From Lysobacter solisilvae (GTDB lineage Bacteria; Pseudomonadota; Gammaproteobacteria; Xanthomonadales; Xanthomonadaceae): 64,000 nucleotides of DNA. The notes beneath the pieces were generated by a model, which did no database searches, was not told the origin of the DNA, and worked only from the letters and a program-made list of their open reading frames with translations. A program made the position numbers and the translations under genes. The stretch lies in the NCBI RefSeq assembly GCF_016613535.2, contig NZ_CP071518.1, positions 2,108,001-2,172,000 of the forward strand, written 5' to 3'. Below are positions 8,305 to 22,209 of this stretch, in pieces (position 1 is the first letter of the stretch; every line of letters starts with the position of its first letter).

Positions 8305-10212
8305 TCAGACTTCCAGCGTCGCCAGGTCGCCCTTGGTTTCGAGCCAGCTCTTGCGATCCCCCGCCCGCTTCTTGGCCAGCAGCATGTCCAGCAGCGCGTG
8401 GGTTTCCACGTTGTCGTCGACCGTGAGCTGCACCAGCCGGCGCGTGTCGGGATGGATGGTTGACTCGCGCAGCTGCGAGGGGTTCATCTCGCCCAGTCCC
8501 TTGAAGCGCGTGGTGTTGACCGGGCCGCTCAGGCCCTTCTTGCGGTCGCCTTTCTCGCGCTCGATCCGTTCCAGCAGGATCCGCTTCTCTTCCTCGTCCA
8601 GCGCGTAGAACACCTGCTTGCCCACGTCGACGCGGAACAGCGGCGGCATCGCCACGAAGACGTGGCCCGCGGCGACCAGCGAAGGGAAGTGCCGGACGAA
8701 CAGCGCGGTGAGCAGCGTCGCGATGTGCAGGCCGTCGGAGTCGGCGTCGGCCAGGATGATCACCTTGCCGTAGCGCAGTCCCGACAGATCGTCCTTGCCC
8801 GGATCGCAGCCGATGGCCACGGCCAGGTCGTGCACTTCCTGCGAGGCCAGCACGCTGCCGGACGCGACTTCCCAAGTGTTGAGGATCTTGCCGCGCAGCG
8901 GCAGGATCGCCTGGAAGTCCTTGTCGCGGGCCTGGCGCGCGCTGCCGCCGGCCGAGTCGCCTTCCACCATGAACAGCTCGGTACGCGACAGGTCGGTGGA
9001 GGTGCAATCGGCGAGCTTGCCGGGCAGGGCGGGACCCTGTGTGATCTTCTTGCGGGTGACCTGCTTTTCGGTCTTCAGGCGCGCACTCGCGCGCTCGATC
9101 GCCAGCTGCGCGATCTTCTCGCCCAGGTCGGTGTGCTGGTTGAGCCACAGCGAGAACGCGTCGTGCGCGGCGCCTTCGACGAAGCCCGCCGCCTGGCGCG
9201 AGGACAGGCGTTCCTTGGTCTGGCCGCTGAATTGCGGGTCGGTCATCTTCACCGACAGCACGAAGGCGACGCGGTCCCACACGTCTTCCGGGGCCAGCTT
9301 CACGCCACGCGGCAGCAGGTTGCGGAAGTCGCAGAACTCGCGCAGCGCATCGGTGAAACCCGTTCGCAGGCCGTTGACGTGCGTGCCGTGCTGGGCGGTG
9401 GGAATCAGGTTGACGTAGCTTTCCTGCACCAGATCGCCCTCGGGCAACCAGGCTACCGCCCAGTCGACGACCTCGGTGTCCTTCTTCAGCGATCCGACGA
9501 ACAGGTCGGGCGGCAGCGCTTCAAGTCCGGCCAGTTCGCCCTTGAGGTAGTCGCGCAGGCCGTCCTCGTACATCCACTCATGCGTTTCGCCGGTGGGCTC
9601 GTCCGTCAGGCGCACGGTGAGGCCAGGGCAGAGCACGGCCTTGGCGCGCAGCAGGTGCTTGAGGGCGCGCAGGTTGAATTTGGGCGTGTCGAAGTACTTG
9701 GGGTCGGGCCAGAAGCGCAGGCGCGTGCCCGTGTTCTTCTTGCCGACCGTGCCCACGACATTGAGCTGGGAGGCGCGGTCGCCGTCCTTGAAGCTCATGT
9801 GGTACTCGTTGCCTTCGCGCTTGATGTACACGTCGACATGCTTGGACAGCGCGTTGACCACGCTCACGCCCACGCCGTGCAGGCCGCCGGAGAAGGTGTA
9901 GTTCTTGTTGCTGAACTTGCCGCCGGCGTGCAGCCGCGTGAGGATCAGCTCGATGCCGGGGATCTTCTCTTCCGGATGGATGTCCACCGGCATGCCGCGG
10001 CCGTCATCGGATACCTCGCAACTGCCGTCGCTGAACAGCGTCACGTCGATGATGCGCGCGTGGCCGGCCAGCGCCTCGTCGACGGCGTTGTCGATCACCT
10101 CCTGCGCCAGATGGTTCGGACGGGTGGTGTCGGTGTACATGCCCGGACGGCGCTTGACCGGGTCAAGGCCGGAAAGGACTTCGATGTCGGCGGCGTTGTA
10201 GCGTGAGCTCAT
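8305..10212 (-). CDS. parE: DNA topoisomerase IV subunit B
   Basis: 635 residues, normal for ParE. The GHKL ATPase domain shows EVIDNAVDEALAGHA and DDGRGMPVDIHPEE, followed by the glycine-rich ATP lid GGLHGVGVSVVNALS. The TOPRIM domain has EGDSAGGSARQARDK and DADSDGLHI. The PLRGKILNTWEV variant marks it as ParE rather than GyrB, together with the absence of the 165-residue GyrB insert found in gammaproteobacteria. It forms the ParC2ParE2 enzyme that decatenates daughter chromosomes; parC is not in the window. The exported-protein gene at 10273 ends 60 bp upstream, so read-through transcription from it is possible. Confidence 0.97.
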   Translation of the reverse strand: MSSRYNAADIEVLSGLDPVKRRPGMYTDTTRPNHLAQEVIDNAVDEALAGHARIIDVTLFSDGSCEVSDDGRGMPVDIHPEEKIPGIELILTRLHAGGKFSNKNYTFSGGLHGVGVSVVNALSKHVDVYIKREGNEYHMSFKDGDRASQLNVVGTVGKKNTGTRLRFWPDPKYFDTPKFNLRALKHLLRAKAVLCPGLTVRLTDEPTGETHEWMYEDGLRDYLKGELAGLEALPPDLFVGSLKKDTEVVDWAVAWLPEGDLVQESYVNLIPTAQHGTHVNGLRTGFTDALREFCDFRNLLPRGVKLAPEDVWDRVAFVLSVKMTDPQFSGQTKERLSSRQAAGFVEGAAHDAFSLWLNQHTDLGEKIAQLAIERASARLKTEKQVTRKKITQGPALPGKLADCTSTDLSRTELFMVEGDSAGGSARQARDKDFQAILPLRGKILNTWEVASGSVLASQEVHDLAVAIGCDPGKDDLSGLRYGKVIILADADSDGLHIATLLTALFVRHFPSLVAAGHVFVAMPPLFRVDVGKQVFYALDEEEKRILLERIEREKGDRKKGLSGPVNTTRFKGLGEMNPSQLRESTIHPDTRRLVQLTVDDNVETHALLDMLLAKKRAGDRKSWLETKGDLATLEV

Positions 10213-10272
10213 TGCGGGAAGTCGGTGGGAACGTCGAAGTGGATGGATGGTTGGGCGCAGGCGCGCCGCCGG

Positions 10273-10986
10273 TCAGGGCGCGCCGGGACTCAGCACGCCG
10301 CCGGTGTACGGATTGAAGCTGTAGCTGCCGGGGAAGGTCTCGCCGGTGGCCGGATCCTGCTTCGGCATGAGCAGGCTGCCCAGCGGCAGCCGGAATGCGT
10401 GCTCCTTGTCGCCCACCCGGACCGCGAACCGGCCGGTGCCCAGCGGGTCGGCAAGCCGTTGGTCCTGGCCCTTCCGGCCCGGGAATACGAACAGCTGCAT
10501 GTTCTCGCCCATCGCGCCGATCAGCTGCTTGAACACCGGGCGCAGGATCCCGATCAGCACGGTCATCCGCGAATCGACTTCGTCGGCGGGAATCGGGTTG
10601 TACACCTTGCCCTCGGTGTCCTGGATCCGGACCTTGGCGCGCAGTGCTTCTTCCGGCTCGAACCTGCCCGCGCCCAGTGCACTGACTTCGCCGCGCAGCA
10701 CTGCCACCAGGGTGAATTCGTCGAACAGGCTCTCCAGCTCACGTTCGGTCCGTTCGCCCGGCCGATCGGCCGACTGCGCCATCGCCGCGACCATGTACTC
10801 GCGCGGAATCCACCAGACTAGTTCCAACTCCTGGCCCTGCGCGTCCAGCATCTGGGTGTCGCGCACGAGGTCGGCCAGGTTGACCTGTTCAGGAGGGCGG
10901 GGAGCGGGGCCTGCGCCGGCGTGGGCTGGCGAGCAGGCCGCGCAGATACCCAGCAGCAGGGCGAAAAACACGTGCGGGTGGTTCAT
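10273..10986 (-). CDS. Hypothetical exported protein
   Basis: 237 residues with a signal peptide (MNHPHVFFALLLGICAACSPAHAGAG); the ACS context could also be read as a lipobox, though AHA-GA fits signal peptidase I better. The mature part has QVNLADLVRDTQMLD, LVWWIPREYMVAAMAQ and EFTLVAVLRGEVSALG, a pattern of an exported domain of unknown function that I recall as conserved in Xanthomonadaceae but cannot name. It is soluble apart from the signal and ends with an aromatic SYSFNPYTGGVL. It lies 60 bp upstream of parE and may share its transcript. No function is inferred. Confidence 0.7.
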   Translation of the reverse strand: MNHPHVFFALLLGICAACSPAHAGAGPAPRPPEQVNLADLVRDTQMLDAQGQELELVWWIPREYMVAAMAQSADRPGERTERELESLFDEFTLVAVLRGEVSALGAGRFEPEEALRAKVRIQDTEGKVYNPIPADEVDSRMTVLIGILRPVFKQLIGAMGENMQLFVFPGRKGQDQRLADPLGTGRFAVRVGDKEHAFRLPLGSLLMPKQDPATGETFPGSYSFNPYTGGVLSPGAP

Positions 10987-13469
<2,483 letters not shown>

Positions 13470-14294
13470 AGCTTTGCGGATTCGAGATCGGTCTCGACCA
13501 GCCGTTCTTCCTGATTGCCGGCCCGTGCGTGATCGAGTCGATGCAGCTGCAGCTCGACACCGCCGGGACGCTGAAGGAGATCACCTCCGAACTCGGCATC
13601 CCCTTCATCTTCAAGTCCAGCTTCGACAAGGCCAACCGCACCTCGGTGTCGGGCTTCCGCGGCCCGGGCCTGGAGGAAGGGCTGAAGGTGCTGTCCGAGG
13701 TGAAGCGCCAGCTGGGCCTGCCCGTGCTCACCGACGTGCATGAATACACGCCGATGAACGAAGTCGCCGCCGTCGTCGACGTGCTGCAGACGCCGGCCTT
13801 CCTGTGCCGGCAGACCGACTTCATCCAGAACGTGGCGCGCGCCGGCAAGCCGGTGAACATCAAGAAGGGCCAGTTCCTCTCGCCCTGGGAGATGAAGCAC
13901 GTGGCCGACAAGGCGTTGGCCACCGGCAACCGCGACATCATGGTCTGCGAGCGCGGCGCCAGCTTTGGCTACAACAATCTGGTCAGCGACATGCGCTCAC
14001 TGAGCGTGATGCGCGACACCGGCTGCCCGGTCGTGTTCGACGCCACGCACAGCGTGCAGCTGCCCGGCGGCGCCGGCGGCAAGAGCGGCGGCCAGCGCGA
14101 GTTCGTGCCGGTGCTGTCCCGCGCGGCGATGGCCGTGGGGATCAGCGGCATCTTCATGGAAACGCATCCCCGGCCCGAGGAAGCGCTCAGCGACGGCCCC
14201 AATGCCTGGCCGCTGCCAAAGATGCGCGCGCTGCTGGAGACGTTGATGGAGCTCGATCGGGTCACCAAGAAGAACGGCTTCCTCTGGAGTCGGC

Positions 14295-16087
<1,793 letters not shown>

Positions 16088-16102
16088 CGCAGGCCTCCCG
16101 CC

Positions 16103-16495
16103 TTGCGCTGGCTGCGGCTGCTGCTGGTGGTGCTGGTCGGCCTGCTGGCCTTCCTGCAGTACCGGCTGTGGATGGGCGAGGGTGGAAGCCGTTCGGTGGC
16201 CGCCCTGCGCCAGCAGGTCGAGCAGCAGGGTCGTGAGAACGCCGGACTGCAGCAGCGCAACGACGCGCTGGCGGCGGAGGTCGAGGACCTCAAGTCCGGC
16301 GAAGCCGCGGTGGAGGAACGCGCCCGCAGCGAACTGGGCATGATCAAGCCCGGCGAGACTTTCTACCGCGTAGTCGAATCCGGTGCCGACGCCGCGCCGG
16401 ACGGTGCGGCGGCGACCGATCCGGCGTCGGCCACCCCGGCGACGGCGCCCGGTGCCGCGCAGGACGACGACGCCAGCGGGCCGCCGCCGCCGTGA
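16103..16495 (+). CDS. ftsB: Cell division protein FtsB
   Basis: 130 residues from a TTG start at 16103, 15 nt after eno. One N-terminal transmembrane helix (LRLLLVVLVGLLAFLQYRLW) is followed by a leucine-zipper-like coiled coil (about residues 30-75) and the DivIC/FtsB signature EERARSELGMIKPGETFYRVV. It forms the periplasmic FtsQLB complex that activates septal wall synthesis. The tail after residue 95 is rich in Ala, Asp and Pro and longer than in E. coli FtsB (103 residues). The stop overlaps ispD as GTGA. Confidence 0.92.
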   Translation: MRWLRLLLVVLVGLLAFLQYRLWMGEGGSRSVAALRQQVEQQGRENAGLQQRNDALAAEVEDLKSGEAAVEERARSELGMIKPGETFYRVVESGADAAPDGAAATDPASATPATAPGAAQDDDASGPPPP

Positions 16496-17202
16496 GCGGG
16501 GACGTCTGGGTGGTGGTGCCGGCCGCGGGCCGTGGCGTCCGCTTCGGTGGCGACATACCCAAGCAATACCTGCAGGCCGCCGGACGGCCGCTGATCGAAC
16601 ACGCCCTGCGCGCACTGCTGGCCCATCCGCGCGTGCGCGGGGCCGTCGTGGCGCTGGCGCCGGACGACGCCCGCTGGCCGGGCTGGAAGATGCTGATGGA
16701 CAAGCCGGTCCTGCGTTGCGTGGGTGGCGACCAGCGGGCCGATTCGGTGCTGGCCGCGCTCGGTGCGTTGCCCGCATCGGCTGGCGACGACACGCTGGTG
16801 CTGGTCCACGATGCGGCGCGCCCGAACGTGCACGCGCAGGACCTCGACGCCCTGATCGCGGCGGCCGACGCCAGCGGCCAGGGTGCGCTGCTTGCCGCGC
16901 CCGTACGCGACACGCTCAAGCGCGCCGATGCACATGGCGCAGTGGCGGCCACGCAGCCGCGCCAGGGCCTGTGGCGCGCGCTGACACCGCAGGCAGCGCG
17001 GCGCGGACTGCTGACCCGGGCCCTGCGCGAGGCCCGCGACGCGGGCGTACAGGTCACCGACGAGGCGATGGCGCTGGAGCGCCTGGGCCTGCATCCGCGG
17101 CTGGTCGAAGGCCGCGAGGACAACCTCAAGGTGACCACGCCGGCCGACCTGGCCGTCGTCGAATTCCTGCTGCAGCAGCGCACGCCGGGAGCATCCGCAT
17201 GA
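16492..17202 (+). CDS. ispD: 2-C-methyl-D-erythritol 4-phosphate cytidylyltransferase
   Basis: 236 residues from a GTG start overlapping the ftsB stop. It makes CDP-methylerythritol from MEP and CTP in the non-mevalonate isoprenoid pathway. Seen are the nucleotide-binding loop [16 protein letters not shown], the DAARPNV motif, [31 protein letters not shown] and [16 protein letters not shown]. It is followed 28 nt later by ispF, the usual pair. Confidence 0.96.
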   Translation: MSGDVWVVVPAAGRGVRFGGDIPKQYLQAAGRPLIEHALRALLAHPRVRGAVVALAPDDARWPGWKMLMDKPVLRCVGGDQRADSVLAALGALPASAGDDTLVLVHDAARPNVHAQDLDALIAAADASGQGALLAAPVRDTLKRADAHGAVAATQPRQGLWRALTPQAARRGLLTRALREARDAGVQVTDEAMALERLGLHPRLVEGREDNLKVTTPADLAVVEFLLQQRTPGASA

Positions 17203-17230
17203 ACCATCCAGCCGCCGCCGGTGCCCCCGC

Positions 17231-17710
17231 ATGACCGGCATCCGCATCGGGCAGGGCTTCGACGTGCACGCGTTCGGCGACGGCGACCACATCGTGCTGG
17301 GCGGGGTCCGCATCGCCCACGACCGCGGCGTGGTCGCGCACTCGGATGGCGACGTCGCCATCCACGCCTTGTGCGACGCCCTCCTGGGTGCGCTGGCGCT
17401 GGGCGACATCGGCCAGCATTTCCCGCCCACCGATGCACGCTGGAAGGATGCCGACAGCCGGACCTTCCTCCGCCATTGCGTGGCGCTGGCCGCGCAGCGC
17501 GGCTGGCGGGTGGGCAATGCCGATGTCACGGTGATCTGCGAGCGCCCCAAGGTCGGTCCGCACGCGGGCGCGATCCGCGAATGCCTGGCGGCCGACATGG
17601 GCGTCGAGATGGACGCGGTCAGCATCAAGGCGACCACGACCGAGCGGCTGGGCTTCACCGGTCGTGGCGAGGGCATCGCAGCGCAGGCCGTGGTGCTGCT
17701 GGTCCGCTGA
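17231..17710 (+). CDS. ispF: 2-C-methyl-D-erythritol 2,4-cyclodiphosphate synthase
   Basis: 159 residues. It converts CDP-methylerythritol 2-phosphate to the cyclodiphosphate. Metal ligands are in [10 protein letters not shown] (Asp and His) and in the [24 protein letters not shown] block with the third His. [13 protein letters not shown] and [22 protein letters not shown] are the other conserved family elements. It acts directly after IspD and IspE; ispE is not in the window. Confidence 0.97.
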   Translation: MTGIRIGQGFDVHAFGDGDHIVLGGVRIAHDRGVVAHSDGDVAIHALCDALLGALALGDIGQHFPPTDARWKDADSRTFLRHCVALAAQRGWRVGNADVTVICERPKVGPHAGAIRECLAADMGVEMDAVSIKATTTERLGFTGRGEGIAAQAVVLLVR

Positions 17711-17753
17711 AATCCCCGTTGCTTCCCGCCGTCGACGTCAAACTGCCAGGCCG

Positions 17754-18809
17754 ATGAACATCCCGGAAACCGAGTTGCCCGAATCCATGCCCCGCGCGTG
17801 CGGCCCGGCCGTGCTGCACGGGCGGATGCGCGCCCGGCCGGAGGACTTCCGGGTAGAGGAGGAGCCGGGTTTCGAACCCAGCGGCAGCGGCGAGCACCTG
17901 CTGCTCACCATCGAAAAGCGCGGCATGAATACCGCGCACGCGGCCAAGCTGATCGCCCAGTGGGCGCGCGTGCCCGAAATGGGCGTGGGCTACGCCGGCC
18001 TGAAGGACCGTCACGCCGTCACCCGCCAGCGTTTCAGCGTGCACCTGCCGAAGAAGGTGTCGCCCGACCTCGCCGCCCTGGAATCCCCCGAGCTGCGCGT
18101 GCTCGAGCACACCTGGCACGCGCGCAAGCTGCCGCGCGGCGCGCTGGCCGGCAACCGGTTCGTGATCACGCTGCGCGAAGTCGTCGGCGACCGCGAGGCG
18201 ATCCACGCACGCCTGGACGCCATGTCGCGGCAGGGTGTGCCGAACTATTTCGGCGAGCAGCGGTTCGGGCGCGAGGGCGACAACGTCAGCCAGGCGCTGG
18301 CCATGTTCCAGGGCCGTCGCGTGCGTCGGGAGCAGCGCACCATGCTGCTGTCCGCGGCGCGTTCGGAGCTGTTCAACCGCGTGCTGGCGCAGCGGGTGCG
18401 CCAGGGCAACTGGAATGCCGGGCTCGACGGCGAGGTCTGGGCGCTCGATGGCAGCCGCAGCGTCTTCGGTCCCGAACCGTGGACGCCGGAACTGGCGCAG
18501 CGGCTGGAATCCTTCGACATCCATCCCAGCGGGCCGCTGTGGGGCAGGGGTCCCCTGCGCACCACCGGCGAGGCCGCCCGGCTGGAGATGGATGCCCTCT
18601 CCGACGAGCTCTGCCTGGCGGTGCGTGCCGGCCTCGAGCAGGCGGGCCTGGAACAGGAACGCCGCGCCCTGCGGCTGCGGCCACGCGACCTGTCCTGGCA
18701 GTGGCCCGACGACACGGTCCTCGAGCTGTCCTTCGCGCTTCCGCCGGGCGCCTACGCCACGGTCGTGTTGTCGGAACTTGGCGACACCAACGCGCCCGGC
18801 CCCGGCTGA
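17754..18809 (+). CDS. truD: tRNA pseudouridine(13) synthase
   Basis: 351 residues. The catalytic Asp is in [59 protein letters not shown] and the C-terminal [26 protein letters not shown] are TruD hallmarks. It modifies U13 of tRNA-Glu. The start at 17754 follows ispF by 43 nt; the upstream open frame is a shadow of ispF. In E. coli truD also follows ispDF and precedes surE, while here two lipoprotein genes and a convergent smr gene intervene. Confidence 0.96.
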   Translation: MNIPETELPESMPRACGPAVLHGRMRARPEDFRVEEEPGFEPSGSGEHLLLTIEKRGMNTAHAAKLIAQWARVPEMGVGYAGLKDRHAVTRQRFSVHLPKKVSPDLAALESPELRVLEHTWHARKLPRGALAGNRFVITLREVVGDREAIHARLDAMSRQGVPNYFGEQRFGREGDNVSQALAMFQGRRVRREQRTMLLSAARSELFNRVLAQRVRQGNWNAGLDGEVWALDGSRSVFGPEPWTPELAQRLESFDIHPSGPLWGRGPLRTTGEAARLEMDALSDELCLAVRAGLEQAGLEQERRALRLRPRDLSWQWPDDTVLELSFALPPGAYATVVLSELGDTNAPGPG

Positions 18810-18937
18810 CGACCGCTCGTCGGAAAACCATCAAGGACACTGGAAGGCCTTTCCCGCCGGCGTATACCGGAAATTGCAGGACGGCCGAACGCGTCCTGCC
18901 GTACGCGCGGCGATCGCGCGCAGATGGGGGAACGGTC

Positions 18938-19171
18938 ATGAAGCAGCCAGTCCAGAAGGCATTGCTGTTGACGTTCGCGGTTGCCCTGACGGGGTGCGCG
19001 GGGATGGACGCCAGGTCCACCTACGTCGACCCTTCCGATGTCTCCTCGCCGGAATACCGCAACAACCTGTACGTCACCCGCGTCGAATCGATCGCCCGCC
19101 AGAAGGGCATCGATGTGGTGTGGGTCAACCCGCCCCGGATCGCGAAAAAGCAGAAAGTGGAGCCTCGATGA
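18938..19171 (+). CDS. Small lipoprotein, paralogue of the next gene
   Basis: 77 residues. MKQPVQKALLLTFAVALTGC is a lipoprotein signal with lipobox LTGC. The mature peptide is about 58 residues: STYVDPSDVSSPEYRNNLYVTRVESIARQ, then VVWVNPPRIAKKQKV. The same aromatic-WVNxP-xxxKK ending recurs in the next gene, so the two look like a duplicated pair. The stop overlaps that next start as ATGA, indicating translational coupling. It lies 128 bp after truD. No known family is recognised. Confidence 0.75.
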   Translation: MKQPVQKALLLTFAVALTGCAGMDARSTYVDPSDVSSPEYRNNLYVTRVESIARQKGIDVVWVNPPRIAKKQKVEPR

Positions 19172-19416
19172 ACACATTGATCCGTATCAGTGCCATCGCG
19201 TTGGCCGTGAGCCTGCTCGGTGCCTGCGCCACCACCAACCCGGACGCGATGACGTCGCCGCCGCCGTCGCAGGCGAAGAAGCAGCAGTATCGCTACGTCA
19301 CCGACAGCGACTACATCCGGTACTACGAGAAGACGGCCATGCGCCGCAACTTCGTGCACGTGAACTGGGTCAACGTGCCGAAGAAGCGGGTTGCCGTCGA
19401 AGACGACACCGAGTGA
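19168..19416 (+). CDS. Small lipoprotein, second of a coupled pair
   Basis: 82 residues with a lipoprotein signal ending in lipobox LGAC (MNTLIRISAIALAVSLLGAC). The mature part has YRYVTDSDYIRYYEKTAMRRNFVHVNWVNVPKKRVAVEDD. The segment HVNWVNVPKKR parallels VVWVNPPRIAKK in the preceding protein, and both have a Tyr-rich region before it. It is coupled to the upstream gene by a 4-nt overlap and ends 4 nt before the convergent smr stop. Role unknown; the outer membrane is likely since no +2 Asp retention signal is visible. Confidence 0.75.
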   Translation: MNTLIRISAIALAVSLLGACATTNPDAMTSPPPSQAKKQQYRYVTDSDYIRYYEKTAMRRNFVHVNWVNVPKKRVAVEDDTE

Positions 19417-19420
19417 CCTG

Positions 19421-19984
19421 CTAGCGCCGCCGTGCCGGCGGCGCCAGCAGTATCAATACCGCTCCGGTGCCGCCCTGCGCGGGTGGCGCGGAGTGGAAGG
19501 CCAGGACGTCTGCGCGCTGCCGCAGCAGGCGATCGACCAGGTTCTTCAGCACCGGCGCATCGCGGCTCGTGAACGGGCCCGCGGTGCCGTGCAATCCCTT
19601 GCCATGGATCACGCGGACGCAGCCCAGTCCGTGGTCGCGCGCGTGCGCGATGAACGCGCGCAGCAGTTCCTGCGCCTCGCGCACGTCGGCGCCGTGCAGG
19701 TCGAGTTCGTCCTGGATCGCCATCTCCCCGCGGCGCAGCCGCTGGAACGTCCGCGCCGGCAGCCGGTCGTCGCGGTGGGAGAGCACGTCGCCCGCCTCCA
19801 GCAGGCTGCTCTCCAGCGCGTGGCGGAATTCCTCGCGCGCGGCGGCATCGTCGAGTTCGGCCATGCGGGCGCGCGGACGCGGCTTGGGGGCGCCGGGCGG
19901 CGGCGTGGACTCGCGCAGCGGCCGGACCGGGCCGATGGCATCGCGGAACAGGCGGGAATCGTCGTCGTCGGCGGCGGACGTCAT
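19421..19984 (-). CDS. Smr domain protein
   Basis: 187 residues. The C-terminal half is an Smr (small MutS-related) domain with the signature DELDLHGADVREAQELLRAFI and VRVIHGKGLHG, the LDLHG and HGKG motifs of this putative nuclease fold. The N-terminal 90 residues are charged, with PKPRPRARMAELDDAA. Stand-alone Smr proteins of this size occur in most gammaproteobacteria (YfcN/SmrA/SmrB type); SmrB cleaves mRNA at collided ribosomes, but which subtype this is cannot be told. It converges on the lipoprotein pair with a 4-nt gap and is divergent from surE. Confidence 0.88.
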   Translation of the reverse strand: MTSAADDDDSRLFRDAIGPVRPLRESTPPPGAPKPRPRARMAELDDAAAREEFRHALESSLLEAGDVLSHRDDRLPARTFQRLRRGEMAIQDELDLHGADVREAQELLRAFIAHARDHGLGCVRVIHGKGLHGTAGPFTSRDAPVLKNLVDRLLRQRADVLAFHSAPPAQGGTGAVLILLAPPARRR

Positions 19985-20141
19985 GCCACCAGACTAGCGC
20001 GCGCGCCATGAATTTGTGGATTCGCAACGCAGGGCGCCCCGCCGCCGCGGCGTGGCCTCGTTCCGTGCGCGGCCACCCGGTCGATGATCGGCCATCGGCT
20101 ATCATGGGCCTCCTGTCGCAGCGGTTCTCTTTGGCACATTC

Positions 20142-20921
20142 ATGCGCGTTCTGGTCAGCAACGACGACGGCGTCGACGCCCCCGGCATCCGGGTCCTCGC
20201 CTCGGGCCTGAGGTCGGCCGGCCATGAAGTGACCGTGGTGGCCCCCGACCGCGACCGTTCCGGCGCCAGCAATTCGCTCACCCTGGACATGCCGGTGCGC
20301 GTGCTGCAGCACGACGCGGATACCTGGCGCGTCTTCGGAACCCCGACCGACTGCGTCCACGTGGCGATCACGGGCATGCTGCAGGTCGAGCCGGACATCG
20401 TGGTGTCGGGGATCAACAACACGGCCAACCTGGGCGACGACGTCATCTATTCCGGCACGGTCGCCGCCGCGATGGAGGGCCGGTTCCTGGGCCTGCCCGC
20501 CGTGGCGATGTCGCTGGTCACCGCCGACCACCAGGGCCACCACTACGAAACGGCCGCCCGCGCGGCGGTGGAGATCATCGCCCGCCTGCGCGCGGAACCC
20601 CTGCCGGCCGACACGATCCTGAACGTGAACGTGCCCGACCTGCCGTGGGATCGGGTGGCCGGCTTCGAAGTGACCCGGCTGGGCAACCGCCACCGCGCCG
20701 AGCCCTGCATCCCGCAGCAGGACCCGCGCGGCCGGCAGTGGTGGTGGATCGGCCCGGCGGGATCGGAAGCCGACGCCGGCCCCGGCACCGATTTCCATGC
20801 GGTGCGCCGTGGTTTCATCTCCATCACGCCGATCCAGATCGACCTGACCCGCTACCAGGCGCTGGAACAGGTCGCCAGCTGGGTCAGCGGCCTCGCCGCG
20901 TCGCTGGGGAAGGCGGCATGA
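20142..20921 (+). CDS. surE: 5'/3'-nucleotidase SurE
   Basis: 259 residues. A metal-dependent phosphatase acting on nucleoside monophosphates. The metal-binding [12 protein letters not shown] is at the N-terminus, with [12 protein letters not shown] and [21 protein letters not shown]. It heads the surE-pcm-yqaA-nlpD operon; every junction in it is a 4-nt overlap. A TATCAT sequence at 20100-20105 could be a -10 element, but I see no good -35. Confidence 0.97.
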   Translation: MRVLVSNDDGVDAPGIRVLASGLRSAGHEVTVVAPDRDRSGASNSLTLDMPVRVLQHDADTWRVFGTPTDCVHVAITGMLQVEPDIVVSGINNTANLGDDVIYSGTVAAAMEGRFLGLPAVAMSLVTADHQGHHYETAARAAVEIIARLRAEPLPADTILNVNVPDLPWDRVAGFEVTRLGNRHRAEPCIPQQDPRGRQWWWIGPAGSEADAGPGTDFHAVRRGFISITPIQIDLTRYQALEQVASWVSGLAASLGKAA

Positions 20922-21595
20922 CGATGCGCATGCGGCTGCAACCCGAGGCGATCGGCCAGGGCATGACCTCCCAGCGCGTGCGGGACCGCCTGGTCGACCG
21001 CCTGCGCGAGAACGGCATCGCCGACGAACGCGTGCTCAACGCGATCCGCACCGTGCCGCGCCACCTGTTCGTCGACGAGGCGCTGGCCACCCGCGCGTAC
21101 GAAGACACCGCGCTGCCCATCGGCCATGGCCAGACCATCTCCCAGCCGTGGGTGGTGGCCCGCATGACCGAGGCGGTACTCGAGGCGGCCCCGGCGAAAG
21201 TGCTGGAGATCGGCACCGGCTCCGGCTACCAGGCCGCCGTGCTGGCCGCGTTGGGGCTCGAGGTCCACACCGTCGAACGCATTGGCGAACTGCTGCGCAC
21301 CGCGCGCAAGCGCCTGCGCTCGCTGGGCATGAACGTGCGCAGCAAGCACGATGACGGCCGCATCGGCTGGCCCGAGAACGGCCCTTTCGACGCCATCCTG
21401 GTCACCGCCGCCGCGCCGGCGCTGGTCGATGCGCTCACCCAGCAGCTGGCACCGGGCGGCATCCTGGTCGCGCCGGTCGGCGGGGCGACGTCGCAGTCGC
21501 TGCTCAAGCTGCGCAAGGACGCCAACGGACAGATCACCCAGGAGTCGCTGGCGCCGGTCGTGTTCGTGCCCCTGCTGTCGGGGATGATCGATTGA
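20918..21595 (+). CDS. pcm: Protein-L-isoaspartate O-methyltransferase
   Basis: 225 residues. Repairs isoaspartyl residues using S-adenosylmethionine. Motif I is [18 protein letters not shown]; other family features are [33 protein letters not shown] and [11 protein letters not shown]. The start overlaps the surE stop (ATGA). An alternative start at 20924 is only two codons later. Confidence 0.96.
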   Translation: MTMRMRLQPEAIGQGMTSQRVRDRLVDRLRENGIADERVLNAIRTVPRHLFVDEALATRAYEDTALPIGHGQTISQPWVVARMTEAVLEAAPAKVLEIGTGSGYQAAVLAALGLEVHTVERIGELLRTARKRLRSLGMNVRSKHDDGRIGWPENGPFDAILVTAAAPALVDALTQQLAPGGILVAPVGGATSQSLLKLRKDANGQITQESLAPVVFVPLLSGMID

Positions 21596-22209
21596 AGATA
21601 TTCGGGCCGTTGTACGACCGGGCGCTGGCCTGGGCTCGCCATCCCCGCGCGCCCGCCTACCTGACGGCGTTGAGCTTCGTCGAGGCGATCATCTTTCCGG
21701 TGATGCCGGAGGTGATGCTCGCGCCGATGTGCGTGGCCAAGCCGAAGCGGGCCTTCTGGTTCGCCACGCTGAGCCTGGCCGGCTCGATGGCGGGAGCAAT
21801 CGTCGGGTACGCGCTGGGCCACTACGCCTTCGAGGCGGTCAAGCCGCTGTTCGCGGCGGTGGGCATGCTGGACGGCATCGAGGCCGGCATCGCGACCGTG
21901 CAGGCGAAGATGGCCGAATCGCCGTGGGCCGTGTTCTTCTTCCTGGTGCTCGGCGGCTTCATGCCGATCCCGATGAAGATATTCACCTGGGCGTCGGGCA
22001 TCGTGGGCGTGCCGATGCTCCAGTATTTCCTCAGCATGCTGATCGGGCGGGGCAAGCGGGTATACCTGCTGGCCGCGGCGATCCGCATCGGCGGGCCGCG
22101 CGCGGAAGCCGCGCTGCGGCGTTACATCGAACCGATCGGCTGGGTGGCGAGCGTGCTGCTGGTGGTCGCATTGGGCTGGCTGATCTGGCACGCACGACAG
22201 GGCGCATGA
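21592..22209 (+). CDS. yqaA: YqaA family DedA-like membrane protein
   Basis: 205 residues from a TTG start that overlaps the pcm stop (TTGA). About four to five hydrophobic segments are seen. [26 protein letters not shown] and [21 protein letters not shown] match the SNARE-associated/VTT domain of YqaA. The DedA superfamily is linked to lipid scrambling and membrane homeostasis; the precise role of this branch is unknown. Its place between pcm and nlpD is conserved in many Xanthomonadaceae as far as I recall. Confidence 0.88.
   Translation: MKIFGPLYDRALAWARHPRAPAYLTALSFVEAIIFPVMPEVMLAPMCVAKPKRAFWFATLSLAGSMAGAIVGYALGHYAFEAVKPLFAAVGMLDGIEAGIATVQAKMAESPWAVFFFLVLGGFMPIPMKIFTWASGIVGVPMLQYFLSMLIGRGKRVYLLAAAIRIGGPRAEAALRRYIEPIGWVASVLLVVALGWLIWHARQGA

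Noticed and set aside
8144..9280. Minus-strand frame ending in LTRLPGAAVATAHA repeats
   Set aside because: It is an alternative frame of parE extended through the 51-bp tandem repeat.
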